From contig CAVTVU010000006.1 in assembly GCA_963738305.1 (NCBI GenBank), positions 310,001 to 374,000 of the forward strand: 64,000 bases of DNA, written 5' to 3'. The translations under genes and the position numbers were made by a program. Below are positions 44,994 through 54,324 of this stretch, piece by piece. Source of the stretch: JBBRHQ01 sp963738305 (GTDB taxonomy: Bacteria > Actinomycetota > Thermoleophilia > Solirubrobacterales > 70-9). The notes under the pieces were generated by a model. The model saw nothing but the letters and a program-made list of their open reading frames with translations. It had not been told where the DNA came from and ran no database searches. How positions within the stretch are numbered: position 1 is the stretch's first letter; every line of letters begins with the position of its first letter.

Positions 44994-47100
44994 TCAGCCG
45001 GCGTTCCCTCCTCGGCCTCGGCGCCGGCGTCGCCCTCTTCGGCCTCCACCTCGGCCGCCTCGTCCACAACGCTCTCCGGAGGGGCCGTCAGGAGCACCCG
45101 GCAAGGGCGACTTCTTCAGCACGTACTCGGTCGCCGCTCCGACCTCCGGGGGCCTGGTGCCGCCGATCCCGCCGAAGATGGCGCCGCCGCGGATCTTCGA
45201 TGGTGGCTCGCCGCCCATGACGATCGCCTCGACCCCGAGGTCGCGTGCCACCTGGACGATCTTCGGCCCGACCTCGCGCCCCCGCACGTCGAGCTTGTTC
45301 ACCCTGACGTTCTCGTACTCCTCGCCGACCTCGCGGGCCCGCTCCAGGATCGCTCCGCCTCCGCCTCCTCCTCGCTCAGCGGCGCGTCCTCGGGCAGGCT
45401 CAGCGGCACCTTGATCACGTGCATGACGGTGAGCGAGGCGCCGGTGCGCTCCTTCGAGCGCTTCCCGAACCCCTGCGGCATCCTCAGCGTGCCCTCCTCC
45501 TGCTCGGCCGCGGCCAGCCGGCCCGCGGTGCCGACGATGTCGTCGTCGAGCTCGGTCCCGAAGACCGGCACGAGGATGTTGCGGAACTCGACCTCGGGGA
45601 CCTGCTTGGTCAGCGCCTCCGGACTGACCGAGACCCGCTGGGTCAGGCTGGTCTGCTCGAAGAAGCGCCGGTAGACGACGTAGCCGACGAGCCCGAACAG
45701 CATCCAGCCACCGCCGACCCAGCGGGCGCGGTCGTGGTAGAGGAGGACGCTGACGAAGGCCAGGCCGCTGGCCAGCGCCGCGAAGAGCGCCGGGATCGGC
45801 AGCTCCTGCCCCCTCCACGGCATCCCGAACGGGATTCTGAACGGCCGCGGGCCGCTCCGGATCGGTGACGCGCAGCCGGATGATCGAGAGATGGGCGATC
45901 GTGAGCGCCAGGGTGGCGCCGAATGCGTAGATCCCGGCCAGCAGCTTGACGTCGGTCGGCACCACCAGCCCGAGGGCGATCACGCCGGAGATCGCGATCG
46001 CGACGTGCGGGGTCGCGTAGCGGCTGTTCAGCTTGCCCAGCCAGCTCGGGATCTGGCGGTTGATCGCCAGCGTGTAGATGTGGCGGGAGACGCCGAGCAT
46101 CGAGGTCGCCGCCGCCCAGAAGAGCACCGGCGCGGCGACCAGCGCGACGATCCAGCGCATCACGTCGGCCACCCAGCCCGGGTGATAGGAGGAGACGACG
46201 CCGAGGACCGGGTCCTCGACGAACTTGGTGCCGAGCGCGGTCTCGGGGCCAGTCGGCCCGGCGACGACCGGGACCGCCATCAGCGCGATCGCCGCCATCC
46301 CGGCGTAGATCAGCGGCACGGCGACCGCGCCGACCGAGACGATCCGCTTCAGATCGCGGCTGCTCACGTCGATGTCCGGCGCCAGGTCGGAGGCGGCCTC
46401 GATCCCCGCGTAGGCGAGCATCGCGACCACCGCCGCGTAGACGATGTCGACGAAGTCCGGGCTGGTGAAGAGGTCGAGCTGGGCGGTGAGCCGGTCGGGG
46501 TGCCAGACGGCGAGCGCGCCGACGGCGATCACCGCGAGCTGCACCAGCAGGTCGGCCAGCGCGAGCACGGCCAGCGCGCGCTGGCGCTCGCGGCCGCTGA
46601 CGTTGAGGACATTGAGCAGGCAGGCGACCGCCGATCACCCCGGCGGCGATCGCGATCTCCCAGCCCGGCTCGCCGAAGTCGGAGGAGATCGGCTCCAGGT
46701 AGTGCGGGACCGAGATCGCCGCCAGGGCGATGACGATCAGGTAGTCGATCAGGATCGCCCAGCCGGCGATGAAGGCGATCAGCTCGTTGAAGGCGTGGCG
46801 GGCGAAGGTCGAGGAGCCGCCGCGCTCGCGGAACATCGCCCCGCCCTCGACGTAGCTGAGGGTGGTGAGCGACGAACAGCAGCCCGGCGGCGAGGAAGAT
46901 CAGCGGGGTCAGCCCGAGCCCGCGGTCGGCGACGACGCCCGAGCGCGAAGTAGATCGAGAAGCCGACCGCCGAGTAGACGGCGGCGAAGAGCCAGGGCAC
47001 GCCGGCGCCGCCGCGCAGCAGTCGGTGGGCAGCGGCTCGGGCTCCGGGGTCGCCCCGTCGGCCTCGGCGCGGCCGTCGGGGCCGGCGCGGGCTCGCTCAC
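44994..47100 (-). CDS. APC-superfamily permease with UspA-like C-terminal domain (first), frame broken
   Basis: Twelve hydrophobic segments can be followed through several frames: SAVGFSIYFALG, LSYVEGGAMFRERGGSSTFA, FNELIAFIAGWAILIDYLIV, VVAMLAYAGIEAASDLAPDI, LFWAAATSMLGVSRHIYTLA and LALTIAHLSIIRL. The ~200-residue cytosolic end (NILVPVFGTELDDDIVG ... VEAIVMGGEPPS) is a UspA-type domain. APC transporters with a Usp-like tail include KimA, a K+/H+ symporter controlled by c-di-AMP. Frame shifts lie near 47040, 46935, 46870, 46630, 45835, 45350 and 45100. K+ transport here is inference, supported by the adjacent RCK proteins. Confidence 0.8.
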
Positions 47101-47291
47101 CGGCGCATCCGCGATGCCGCCCAGAGCCGACCGGCGCCGACGGCGATGAACGCGACCCCCATCAGGAACCCGACCGAGAGCGGCCCGCCGCCGGCGCCGA
47201 GCGTCACGGCCAGGACCAAGACACCGAGCGCGATGAAGACGACCGAGAAGGCACGCACGGAGCCGCGGTAGATCCGCTCGGGCGAGGCCAT
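47097..47291 (-). CDS. small two-helix membrane protein
   Basis: The 64-residue protein has two membrane helices: SVVFIALGVLVLAVTLG and SVGFLMGVAFIAVGAGRLW, with a short basic tail. It sits between the two APC-UspA permeases and overlaps the downstream one by GTGA. This position suggests an accessory subunit of the permease, but no function is known. Confidence 0.6.
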   Translation of the reverse strand: MASPERIYRGSVRAFSVVFIALGVLVLAVTLGAGGGPLSVGFLMGVAFIAVGAGRLWAASRMRR

Positions 47292-47320
47292 CGTCGCGAT
47301 TCTAGAAAGCGGGGCGGGCC

Positions 47321-49225
47321 TCAGGCCCCGACGAGCAGCGGCGCGGGGCCGGGATGCGGCTGCCCGCCGCCCTCGGAGACGACGATCACCCGGCAGGGGC
47401 GCTCGCCGAGCACCGTCTGCAGGGTCTTGTCGTACAGCGGCGTGCCGTTGCGGTAGCGCAGGCCGACGACGACCGCGGCGGCCTTGATCAGCTTCGCCTC
47501 CTCGGCGATCGAGTAGCCGGCCTGGCCGGGCCGGACCCGGTCGACGTGGCCGGTGACGCGCTGGCCGCCGATCAGCTTCGCCTGCTCGACCTTGCTCTGC
47601 GCCTCGGCCTCCTGACGTTCATCTCGGCGTCCAGCGGCAGGTGGGTGGGGACCGTCGAGCATCGAGTGGACGTGGATCCCGCGGCGGCGCTTCGAGGCGA
47701 GCTTGACCGCCGTCGCGACCATCTCCTCCGAGAACGGCTGGTCGTCCTCGAAGGCGACGAGGACGCTGCGGTACTCGATCTCCTCGACCCCGAGCGGCGC
47801 CGTCAGCATGACCTTGACCGTCTTCGTCAGCGGCAGCTTCTGTCGCTTTCGGTAGAGGACGTAGAGGGCGATCCCGAAGACCATCCAGCCGATCCCGACG
47901 AAGAGCGTCCGCGGGTTCAGCGCCATCACGACGATCCAGGCGGCGAAGGTCCCGAGCCCGCCGAGGACCGCGGTCAGCGGCACCTCGAAGCCGAATGCGC
48001 GGAAGTTCAGCGGCGGCTTCCAGGGGCGCTCGACGTCGGCCTGCTTCCGGCGCAGCCGGATCACCGAGACGTGGGCGATCGTGAACGAGAGCATCGCCCC
48101 GAACGAGTACATCGTCGCCAGGAAGTCGGTCTGCCCCGGGAGCAGGGTCAGGATCGCGATCGCGGCGAAGATCATGATCGCGATGTAGGGGGTGCGGTAG
48201 TTCGGGTGGACCTGGCGCAGGCCCTCGGGAAGCTGGCGGTGCTGGCCCATCGAGTAGGTGAGCCGGGAGACGCCGATCAGGCCGGCGTTGGTCGCGATCA
48301 GGAGGATCACCGCGGCGAGGATCCCGACGTAGAAGCGGAGGACTTCGGTGAGCCCGGCGCCGAGGCCGAGGTTCTCGACGATGCCGAGGATCGGGTCGTC
48401 GGCGAAGGTGGTGCCGAGCGCGGTCGTGTAGTCGCCGGCGGCGTTGTGCGTGACCGGCATCGCCGAGAGCGCGACCACCGGGATCAGCAGGTAGAGGCCG
48501 AGCACGGCGATCACCACGTAACCGACGCCGCGCGGGATCGTCCGCTTCGCGTCGCTCGCCTCCTCGGCCATGTTGGAGATCGTCTCGATCCCGGTGTAGG
48601 CGATCATCCCGACCGCGATCCCGAGCGCGAAGTCGCTCCAGGTCGGGGCGACGCCGAGGTGGACGTTGTCGACCAGGACCTGCGGGCTGAAGACGAGGAA
48701 GAGGCCGATCCCGACGAGCACGACCTGGGTCGCGAGGTCGGCGACGGCGAGGACCAGGTTGAGCTTCGCCGACTCCTGCGTGCCGCGGATGTTGAGGGCG
48801 GCGAGGACGACGATCAGGACCGCGCCGCCGATGATGTCGCCGGGGCTGTCGCCCAGCGGCCCCCAGAAGACGGCCAGGTAGTGGGGCACGAAGAAGGCCG
48901 AGATCGCGACCGTGATCGTGTAGTTGAGCATCTGCCCCCAGGCGGCGAAGAAGCTGACCAGCTCGTTGAAGGCGTGGCGGGCGAAGCTCGAGGACCCACC
49001 CGCCTCGGGGTACATCACCGTCGCCTCCGCGTAGGTCGCGGCGGTGGAGGCGAAGATCAGCCCGGAGATGACGAAGGCGACCGGGGTCAGCCCGAGGGCG
49101 AAGGCGGCGGTGACGCCGAGCGCGTAGTAGATCGAGGAGCCGACGTTGCCGTAGGCGGCGGCGAACAGCGCCCCGACGCCGTGGACCCGGCTCAGCGATT
49201 CGTCCTGCGGGATCCGCCTGGCCAT
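47321..49225 (-). CDS. APC-superfamily permease with UspA-like C-terminal domain (second)
   Basis: The 634-residue protein from the ATG at 49225 (ARRIPQDESLSRVHGVGALF shortened) parallels the first permease: AAAYGNVGSSIYYALG, EATVMYPEAGGSSSFARHAF, GIAVGMIAYTGIETISNMAEEAS cut at the conserved core, and FTIAHVSVIRLRR. Twelve helices are followed by a ~170-residue UspA-like domain (YRSVLVAFEDDQPFSEEMV ... AAVVVGLRYRNG, CRVIVVSEGG). A small double frame slip may lie at about 47660-47610. The pair looks like an old duplication. The spacing to the small membrane gene is 29 bases. Confidence 0.88.
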   Translation of the reverse strand: MARRIPQDESLSRVHGVGALFAAAYGNVGSSIYYALGVTAAFALGLTPVAFVISGLIFASTAATYAEATVMYPEAGGSSSFARHAFNELVSFFAAWGQMLNYTITVAISAFFVPHYLAVFWGPLGDSPGDIIGGAVLIVVLAALNIRGTQESAKLNLVLAVADLATQVVLVGIGLFLVFSPQVLVDNVHLGVAPTWSDFALGIAVGMIAYTGIETISNMAEEASDAKRTIPRGVGYVVIAVLGLYLLIPVVALSAMPVTHNAAGDYTTALGTTFADDPILGIVENLGLGAGLTEVLRFYVGILAAVILLIATNAGLIGVSRLTYSMGQHRQLPEGLRQVHPNYRTPYIAIMIFAAIAILTLLPGQTDFLATMYSFGAMLSFTIAHVSVIRLRRKQADVERPWKPPLNFRAFGFEVPLTAVLGGLGTFAAWIVVMALNPRTLFVGIGWMVFGIALYVLYRKRQKLPLTKTVKVMLTAPLGVEEIEYRSVLVAFEDDQPFSEEMVATAVKLASKRRRGIHVHSMLDGPHPPAAGRRDERQEAEAQSKVEQAKLIGGQRVTGHVDRVRPGQAGYSIAEEAKLIKAAAVVVGLRYRNGTPLYDKTLQTVLGERPCRVIVVSEGGGQPHPGPAPLLVGA

Positions 49226-49284
49226 CGGGGCTGCGGAAATGGTCTGCCATCCGAACCGAATATACGGTGCCCGGCGGCTCCTGT

Positions 49285-50373
49285 TCAGACGTTGCCGGCG
49301 GGTCCCCTGCCGACGTGCCGGCGGCTCAGCTCGCCGGGCGAGCGGCAGCCGCATAGCGCGAGCGCCAGCTCGAGCTCCTCGCGCAGAAGCTCGAGCACCC
49401 GGCGCGCACCGGCCTCCCCTCCGGCGGCCAGCCCCCAGAGCGCCGGCCGGCCGACCAGCACGGCGTCGGCGCCGAGGGCGAGGGCGATCGCCACGTCGGT
49501 ACCGCGGCGGATCCCTCCGTCGACTAGCACCGTGCCGCGGCCCTCCACCGACTCGACGACCTCGGGCAGGGCGTCGGCGGTGGCCGGCACGCAGTCGAGC
49601 TGGCGGCCGCCGTGGTTGGATACGACGACGCCGGCGGCGCCGTGCTCGATCGAGAGCGAGGCGTCCTCGGCCGTCAGGACCCCCTTGACCAGGACGGGAA
49701 TCGAGCACTCGGAGGCGAGATCCCCGAGGTCCTGCCAGTCGAGCGCCTCATCGACCTGCTCGAAGACCTCGGGCACGAAGGCGGTTCGCCCGCCCAGCGC
49801 GGCGTCGAGGCTGGGGACGCGGATGTCGGCGGGGACTGCGAAGCCGGTCCGCGCGTCGCGCTCGCGGCGACCTCCGACGGGGGCGTCGACGGTGAGGAGG
49901 ATGGCCTCGAAGCCGGACTCGACCGCCTCCTCCATCAGCGCCCGGGTGATCGCCTCGTCGCGGAAGCAGTAGAGCTGGAAGAAGCGCCGGCCCTCGGGCG
50001 CGCCGGCGGCGACCTCGCTGGGCCGGGCGGTGGCGAGCGTCGAGAGGGACATCACCGTTCCGGCCGCGGCCGCGGCCCGCGCCATCGCCACCTCGCCATC
50101 GGGGTCGACCAGCCGCTGGAAGGCGACCGGGGCGACGCAGACCGGCATCGAGACCGGACCGCCGAGCAGCTCGCTTCCGGTGCCGACGTCGCTGACGTCG
50201 ACCAGCACCCGCGGCCGCAGCCGCCAGCGCCGCCAGGCGGCGACGTTGTCGCCCAGGGTGATCTCGTCGCCCGCGCCCCCGGCGAAGTAGCCGAGCGTTC
50301 CGGCGTCTAGACGCTCCGAGGCGATCCGCTCGAAGTCGGCCAGGTTGACCGCGGACTCCCAGGCCTCGGGCAC
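49285..50373 (-). CDS. FMN-dependent alpha-hydroxy-acid oxidase
   Basis: The 362-residue TIM-barrel protein has LDAGTLGYFAGGAGDE, PRVLVDVSDVGTGSELLGG in part, APVAFQRLVDPDGE, SLSTLATARPSEVA, YCFRDEAITRALMEEA, the Lys in PVLVKGVLTAED, the catalytic His in VVSNHGGRQLD and VLVDGGIRRGTDVAIALALG shortened. These are the FMN-binding and active-site blocks of the lactate, glycolate and mandelate oxidase family. The exact hydroxy acid is unknown. The gene stands alone downstream of copy B of the hairpin repeat. Confidence 0.9.
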   Translation of the reverse strand: MPEAWESAVNLADFERIASERLDAGTLGYFAGGAGDEITLGDNVAAWRRWRLRPRVLVDVSDVGTGSELLGGPVSMPVCVAPVAFQRLVDPDGEVAMARAAAAAGTVMSLSTLATARPSEVAAGAPEGRRFFQLYCFRDEAITRALMEEAVESGFEAILLTVDAPVGGRRERDARTGFAVPADIRVPSLDAALGGRTAFVPEVFEQVDEALDWQDLGDLASECSIPVLVKGVLTAEDASLSIEHGAAGVVVSNHGGRQLDCVPATADALPEVVESVEGRGTVLVDGGIRRGTDVAIALALGADAVLVGRPALWGLAAGGEAGARRVLELLREELELALALCGCRSPGELSRRHVGRGPAGNV

Positions 50374-50406
50374 GCGAGCACCCTAGCGCCGAATCCCGTG
50401 AGACGA

Positions 50407-50454
50407 GGGTTGGGGCGATTTGCCGCCGTTATGCCGCCAAATTCGCCCTACCCC
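50407..50454. repeat. dispersed hairpin repeat, copy B
   Basis: This copy reads GGGTTGGGGCGATTTGCC ... ATGCCGCCAAATTCGCCC then TACCCC. The outer stem is GGGT/ACCC and GGGCGA/TCGCCC with one mismatch between. It shares with copy A the words GGGTTGGG, CGATT, TATG, CGCC and ACCCC in order. Substitutions in the stem differ between the copies. It lies just after the hppA stop and 34 bases before the upstream end of the hydroxy-acid oxidase gene, so it may terminate hppA. Confidence 0.72.
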
Positions 50455-50477
50455 AGTCATTGCCGCGGTCGCGCCGG

Positions 50478-52562
50478 CTAGAAGTGCACGATCGGGATGA
50501 TCAGGATCGCGACGATGTTCGCCACCTTGATCATCGGGTTGATCGCCGGCCCCGCCGTGTCCTTGTAGGGGTCGCCCACCGTGTCCCCGGTGACCGAGGC
50601 GGCGTGGGCCTCGGAGCCCTTGCCGCCGTAGGCGCCGTCCTCGATCAGCTTCTTGGCGTTGTCCCAGGCGCCCCCTCCGGCCGTCATCGAGATCGCCGCG
50701 AAGAGGCCGACGATGATCACCCCGATCAGCAGGCCGCCGAGGGCGTCGACGCTGAGCAGCCCGACCACAACGGGGACCGCGATCGGGATCAGCGACGGCA
50801 GGATCATCTCCTTCTGCGCGGCCAGGGTGACGATGCTGACCGTCTTGCCGTACTCGGGCTTCTCAGTCCCTTCCATGATCCCCGGGTGCTCGCGGAACTG
50901 CTTGCGTACCTCCTCGACCACCTGGCCGCCGGCCCGGCCCACGGCCTCAATCGCCAGCGCAGTGAACAGGTAGACCATCATTCCGCCGATGATCAGGCCG
51001 ATCAGGACGTCGGGTGAGGTCAGGTGAAAGAGGCCGTTGAGGTCGAAGTTGGCGGGCGCCTCGCTCCTCAACTCGCTCTTGAAGGCGGCGAACAGGACAA
51101 GCGCCGCAAGGGCCGCGGAGCCGATCGCGTATCCCTTGGTCACGGCCTTGGTCGTGTTGCCAACGGCGTCGAGCGGGTCGGTGACGTTGCGGACGTCCTC
51201 GGGCAGATCGGCCATTTCGGCGATCCCGCCGGCGTTGTCGGTGATCGGGCCGAATGCGTCGAGGGCGACGATCAGGCCGGTCAGCGAGAGCTGCGCCATT
51301 ACCGCGACACCGATGCCGTAGATCCCGGCCAGCTCGTTGGCGGCGAGGATCGCCAGCGCGAGGACCAGCGCCGGCGCAGCGGTCGACTGCATCCCCTGGG
51401 CGAGGCCCTGGATGATGTTGGTCGCGTGCCCCGTCTCCGACGCGGCGGCGATCGTCTTCACGGGGCGGAAGCGTGTGGAGGTGTAGTAGTCGGTGATCAC
51501 GAACAGGAGCGCGGTAACCGCGACTCCGATCACCGCGCAGAGCCAGAGATCGGTCACGCTGACGGCCTCGGCACCGGCGCTGGCAAAGCCGAGCCGCAGC
51601 GGGTCGCTCATCAGCCAGTCCGTGATTGGGTAGAAGGCGGCAATCGAGAGGACCCCGGAGACGATCAGCCCCTGGTAGAGGGCGCCCTCGACCCGATCGG
51701 ACTTGGTCCGCACCGAGAGGGCGCCGATGATCGAGGCGATGATCGCCACCCCGCCGATCACCAGCGGGAAGATCGCGACGTTTCGCGAGAACTCTCCGGT
51801 GAAGGTGAGGACGCCGAGCAGCATCACGGCGACCGAGGTGACCGCGTAGGTCTCGAACAGGTCGGCCGCCATCCCGGCACAGTCGCCCACGTTGTCGCCG
51901 ACGTTGTCGGCGATCACCGCGGGGTTGCGGGGATCGTCCTCGGGGATCCCAGCCTCGACCTTGCCGACCAGGTCGGCGCCGACGTCGGCGGCCTTGGTGA
52001 AGATCCCGCCGCCCAGCCGCGCGAAGACCGAGATCAGCGAGCCGCCGAACCCGAGACCGATGAGCGCATCGACGGCCTCCTTGTCGGTGTGGTCGGTGAG
52101 GACGAGGATGCCGAAGTAGCCGGCGACGCCTAGCAGGGCGAGCCCGACCACCAGCAGCCCGGTCACCGAGCCACCCTTGAAGGCGACGTCCAGCGCCGGC
52201 GGCACGCCTCCCCGCGCCGCCTCCGCGACGCGGGCGTTGGCGCGGACGGAGAGGTTCATGCCGATGAAGCCTGTGGCGCCCGAGAGCGCGCCGCCGATCA
52301 CGAACCCGATCGCCGGCAGCACGTCGCCCTGGACGATCCACAGAAGGATCGCCAGCGGGATCGCGACCAGGCCGATGATCTGGTACTGGCGGCGCAGATA
52401 GGCGCTGGCGCCTTCCTGCACGGCGTGCGAGATCTCCTGCATCCGCTCGTTGCCGGGTGAGCGGGCGAGCAGACGTTGCGTGATCACCAGTCCGTAGACG
52501 ACGGCAGCCCCGGCGCAAACGAGCGCGACGACAACTCCGTAGTCGGTGAGGAAATCGGTCAA
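50478..52562 (-). CDS. hppA: membrane-bound proton-translocating pyrophosphatase
   Basis: The 694-residue protein has ~16 membrane helices and the pyrophosphate-binding blocks FTKAADVGADLVGKVEAG (shortened), DDPRNPAVIADNVGDNVGD in part, and the C-terminal KGSEAHAASVTGDTVGDPYKDT region. The diagnostic loop reads GNTTKAVTKG: Lys at this place (instead of Ala) marks the K+-independent H+-pumping class. The enzyme couples PPi hydrolysis to proton export. A clean frame through 2 kb argues that indels are local. It stands alone between two hairpin-rich gaps. Confidence 0.96.
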   Translation of the reverse strand: MTDFLTDYGVVVALVCAGAAVVYGLVITQRLLARSPGNERMQEISHAVQEGASAYLRRQYQIIGLVAIPLAILLWIVQGDVLPAIGFVIGGALSGATGFIGMNLSVRANARVAEAARGGVPPALDVAFKGGSVTGLLVVGLALLGVAGYFGILVLTDHTDKEAVDALIGLGFGGSLISVFARLGGGIFTKAADVGADLVGKVEAGIPEDDPRNPAVIADNVGDNVGDCAGMAADLFETYAVTSVAVMLLGVLTFTGEFSRNVAIFPLVIGGVAIIASIIGALSVRTKSDRVEGALYQGLIVSGVLSIAAFYPITDWLMSDPLRLGFASAGAEAVSVTDLWLCAVIGVAVTALLFVITDYYTSTRFRPVKTIAAASETGHATNIIQGLAQGMQSTAAPALVLALAILAANELAGIYGIGVAVMAQLSLTGLIVALDAFGPITDNAGGIAEMADLPEDVRNVTDPLDAVGNTTKAVTKGYAIGSAALAALVLFAAFKSELRSEAPANFDLNGLFHLTSPDVLIGLIIGGMMVYLFTALAIEAVGRAGGQVVEEVRKQFREHPGIMEGTEKPEYGKTVSIVTLAAQKEMILPSLIPIAVPVVVGLLSVDALGGLLIGVIIVGLFAAISMTAGGGAWDNAKKLIEDGAYGGKGSEAHAASVTGDTVGDPYKDTAGPAINPMIKVANIVAILIIPIVHF

Positions 52563-52656
52563 GTTCGGCTCCTAGGTGGGGTACCCCGGGGCAGGGACCC
52601 GGGTGAGGCGGCGCGGGAGTCTATCTGCGAGGGGGGTCGTCGCGCCCTGCGACCGC

Positions 52657-53118
52657 TCACTGACCCGGAGTCCACAGCCGTGGCGGCGGCTCCCGGCGGG
52701 GATCCGAGGAGGGTGGAGGCTCCTCCCCACCACTGCGCGTTCCCTCCCGGCCGCCAGGCGGTCCATCGTCGCCTCCGGACTCGCCTCCCTCCCCCGCCGG
52801 CCCGGCGCCCCCGGCGGCCTGGGCGTAGAGGACCTGTAGCTCTGAGAGCGCGTTGCGTACCTGCCCGGCCGCCTCGGCGGGGAGCAGGTCGGCGAGCGCG
52901 GTCACGGCGTCGATCCCGGTCCTGGCCTGCGCAAGGTCCTGTTCGTCGGGCTTGGCGATCCTCCGAGCGGCCAGGTTGATGATGCTGGCGACGCTCTGGA
53001 GCAGCAGGTCCTCGACCCGGACCTTGCGCATCTGCTCCTCGAGGGCTGCGCGCATCTCCTCCTCGCTCGGCGCCTCGCCTTCGGACCCGGGCAGCGGGCT
53101 CTCTCCGGTGTCGCTCAT
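52657..53118 (-). CDS. DUF1844-like cytosolic protein
   Basis: The 153-residue protein has a helical core, VEDLLLQSVASIINLAARRI, DLAQARTGIDAVTALADLL and VRNALSELQVLYAQA, resembling DUF1844. The last ~50 residues are disordered, rich in Gly, Glu, Pro and Arg. It lies 34 bases after the GCS2 gene on the same strand. Function is unknown. Confidence 0.62.
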   Translation of the reverse strand: MSDTGESPLPGSEGEAPSEEEMRAALEEQMRKVRVEDLLLQSVASIINLAARRIAKPDEQDLAQARTGIDAVTALADLLPAEAAGQVRNALSELQVLYAQAAGGAGPAGEGGESGGDDGPPGGREGTRSGGEEPPPSSDPRREPPPRLWTPGQ

Positions 53119-53152
53119 CTCTGGGCGCCTGACGGCGCCTGCCTGCGGGATC

Positions 53153-54319
53153 TCATCGGACCGCTGATCCTATCCCGTAGCTGGCGCGGGTCTCGGCCAC
53201 CGAATCGCGGAAGATCTCCTCGATCGAGGCCCCCTCGGCGAGCGCCGCCAGCGCCCGTTGGGAGCCGTTGGCCTCCGGCAGGGCGACCTCGATCCCGAGG
53301 CGCTCGCGGGCCGGCGAGGTCCAGGCCAGGACCTCGTCCAGGACGGCGCGGGCGGGCTTGGTCTCGCCACGGCGGAAATCGATCATCTCGCCGTCCATCC
53401 CGTAGCGGATCGCCCGCCAGAGGTTCTCCTCGATCTCGCGGTCGCGCAGAGGGGCTCCAGCCCCTTCGTAGCCGTGCTCGTCGTAGTCGAGCGCCGTCTG
53501 TGCGATGCAAGAGGCGATCAGCCCGGCCAGGGCGAAGGACTCCTCGCCCCGGCTCTGGGCGTCACAGATCCTCACCTCGACCGTGCCGAAGGAATGGTGC
53601 GGCCGCACGCTCCACCAGAGCTGCGTGGACTCGATGACGGATCCCATCCGCTCAAGGGTCGAGACGAACTGCTCGTAATCCTCCCAGCTGCCGAAGCAGC
53701 CGGGGATGCCGCAGCGGGGAAAGGTGCGGGTGAAGATCTCGGTGCGAACCGAATGCAGGCCGGTGTCGCGGTCGTCGAGGAACGGCGAGTTGGCGGAGGC
53801 GGCGAGGAGCAGCGGCAGCAGCTCGCGCAGCCAGTCGCAGACGGCGATCGCCCGGTCCGCCCCCCGGACGCCCATGTGGACGTGCATGCTCCAGGTGTTG
53901 TTGCGCTGGGCAACCCAGCCGAGGTCTTCTCGGAGGCGCTGGTAATGGGGAGTGTCGATGATCACCTGGTCGAGGTAGTTCGCCCAGGGGTGGGTCCCGG
54001 TCGCGGCCAGCGCGATCCCCATCTCGGCGCTCAGCCCGAACAGCCTGGCGCGACGCTCGCGCTGGCGATCGAGCGCCTCGGCGAAGGTCTCCGAGCGGCC
54101 CGAGCGGATCTCTAACTCGGCGGCGATCAGCTCCCCGGCAGCTGACTCCGCGAGAAGCTCGTCGGCGAGGCAGGCCTCATGCAGCTCCTCGAAGCGGTGC
54201 TGAAGCTCGAGGGAGCGCGGATCGACCAGCGCGAACTCCTCCTCGAGGCCAATCGTGAAATCGGTCGATTCCTCGAAGGTCTCGCGAGCGCGATCGAGAT
54301 CGAGGCCGGCGTCGGCCAA
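53153..54319 (-). CDS. GCS2-type glutamate-cysteine ligase (YbdK family)
   Basis: The 388-residue protein has the family blocks TIGLEEEFALVDPRSLELQ shortened, AAELEIRSGRSETFAEAL, ATGTHPWANYLDQ, NNTWSMHVHMGVRGADRA in part, FTRTFPRCGIPGCFGSWEDY cut, STQLWWSVRPHHSFGTVEVRICD in part, and RAIRYGMDGEMIDF. These are weak gamma-glutamyl ligases in YbdK-like proteins; some act in ergothioneine or other thiol pathways. The TTG start at 54319 is 5 bases after rex. As printed the frame continues upstream through rex, which I attribute to the indel in rex. Confidence 0.85.
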   Translation of the reverse strand: MADAGLDLDRARETFEESTDFTIGLEEEFALVDPRSLELQHRFEELHEACLADELLAESAAGELIAAELEIRSGRSETFAEALDRQRERRARLFGLSAEMGIALAATGTHPWANYLDQVIIDTPHYQRLREDLGWVAQRNNTWSMHVHMGVRGADRAIAVCDWLRELLPLLLAASANSPFLDDRDTGLHSVRTEIFTRTFPRCGIPGCFGSWEDYEQFVSTLERMGSVIESTQLWWSVRPHHSFGTVEVRICDAQSRGEESFALAGLIASCIAQTALDYDEHGYEGAGAPLRDREIEENLWRAIRYGMDGEMIDFRRGETKPARAVLDEVLAWTSPARERLGIEVALPEANGSQRALAALAEGASIEEIFRDSVAETRASYGIGSAVR

Positions 54320-54324
54320 CTTGG

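Noticed and set aside
47354..49972. Very long plus-strand open frame opposite the second APC permease
   Set aside because: Shadow frame of a clear membrane protein; translation is charged repeats without any family sign.
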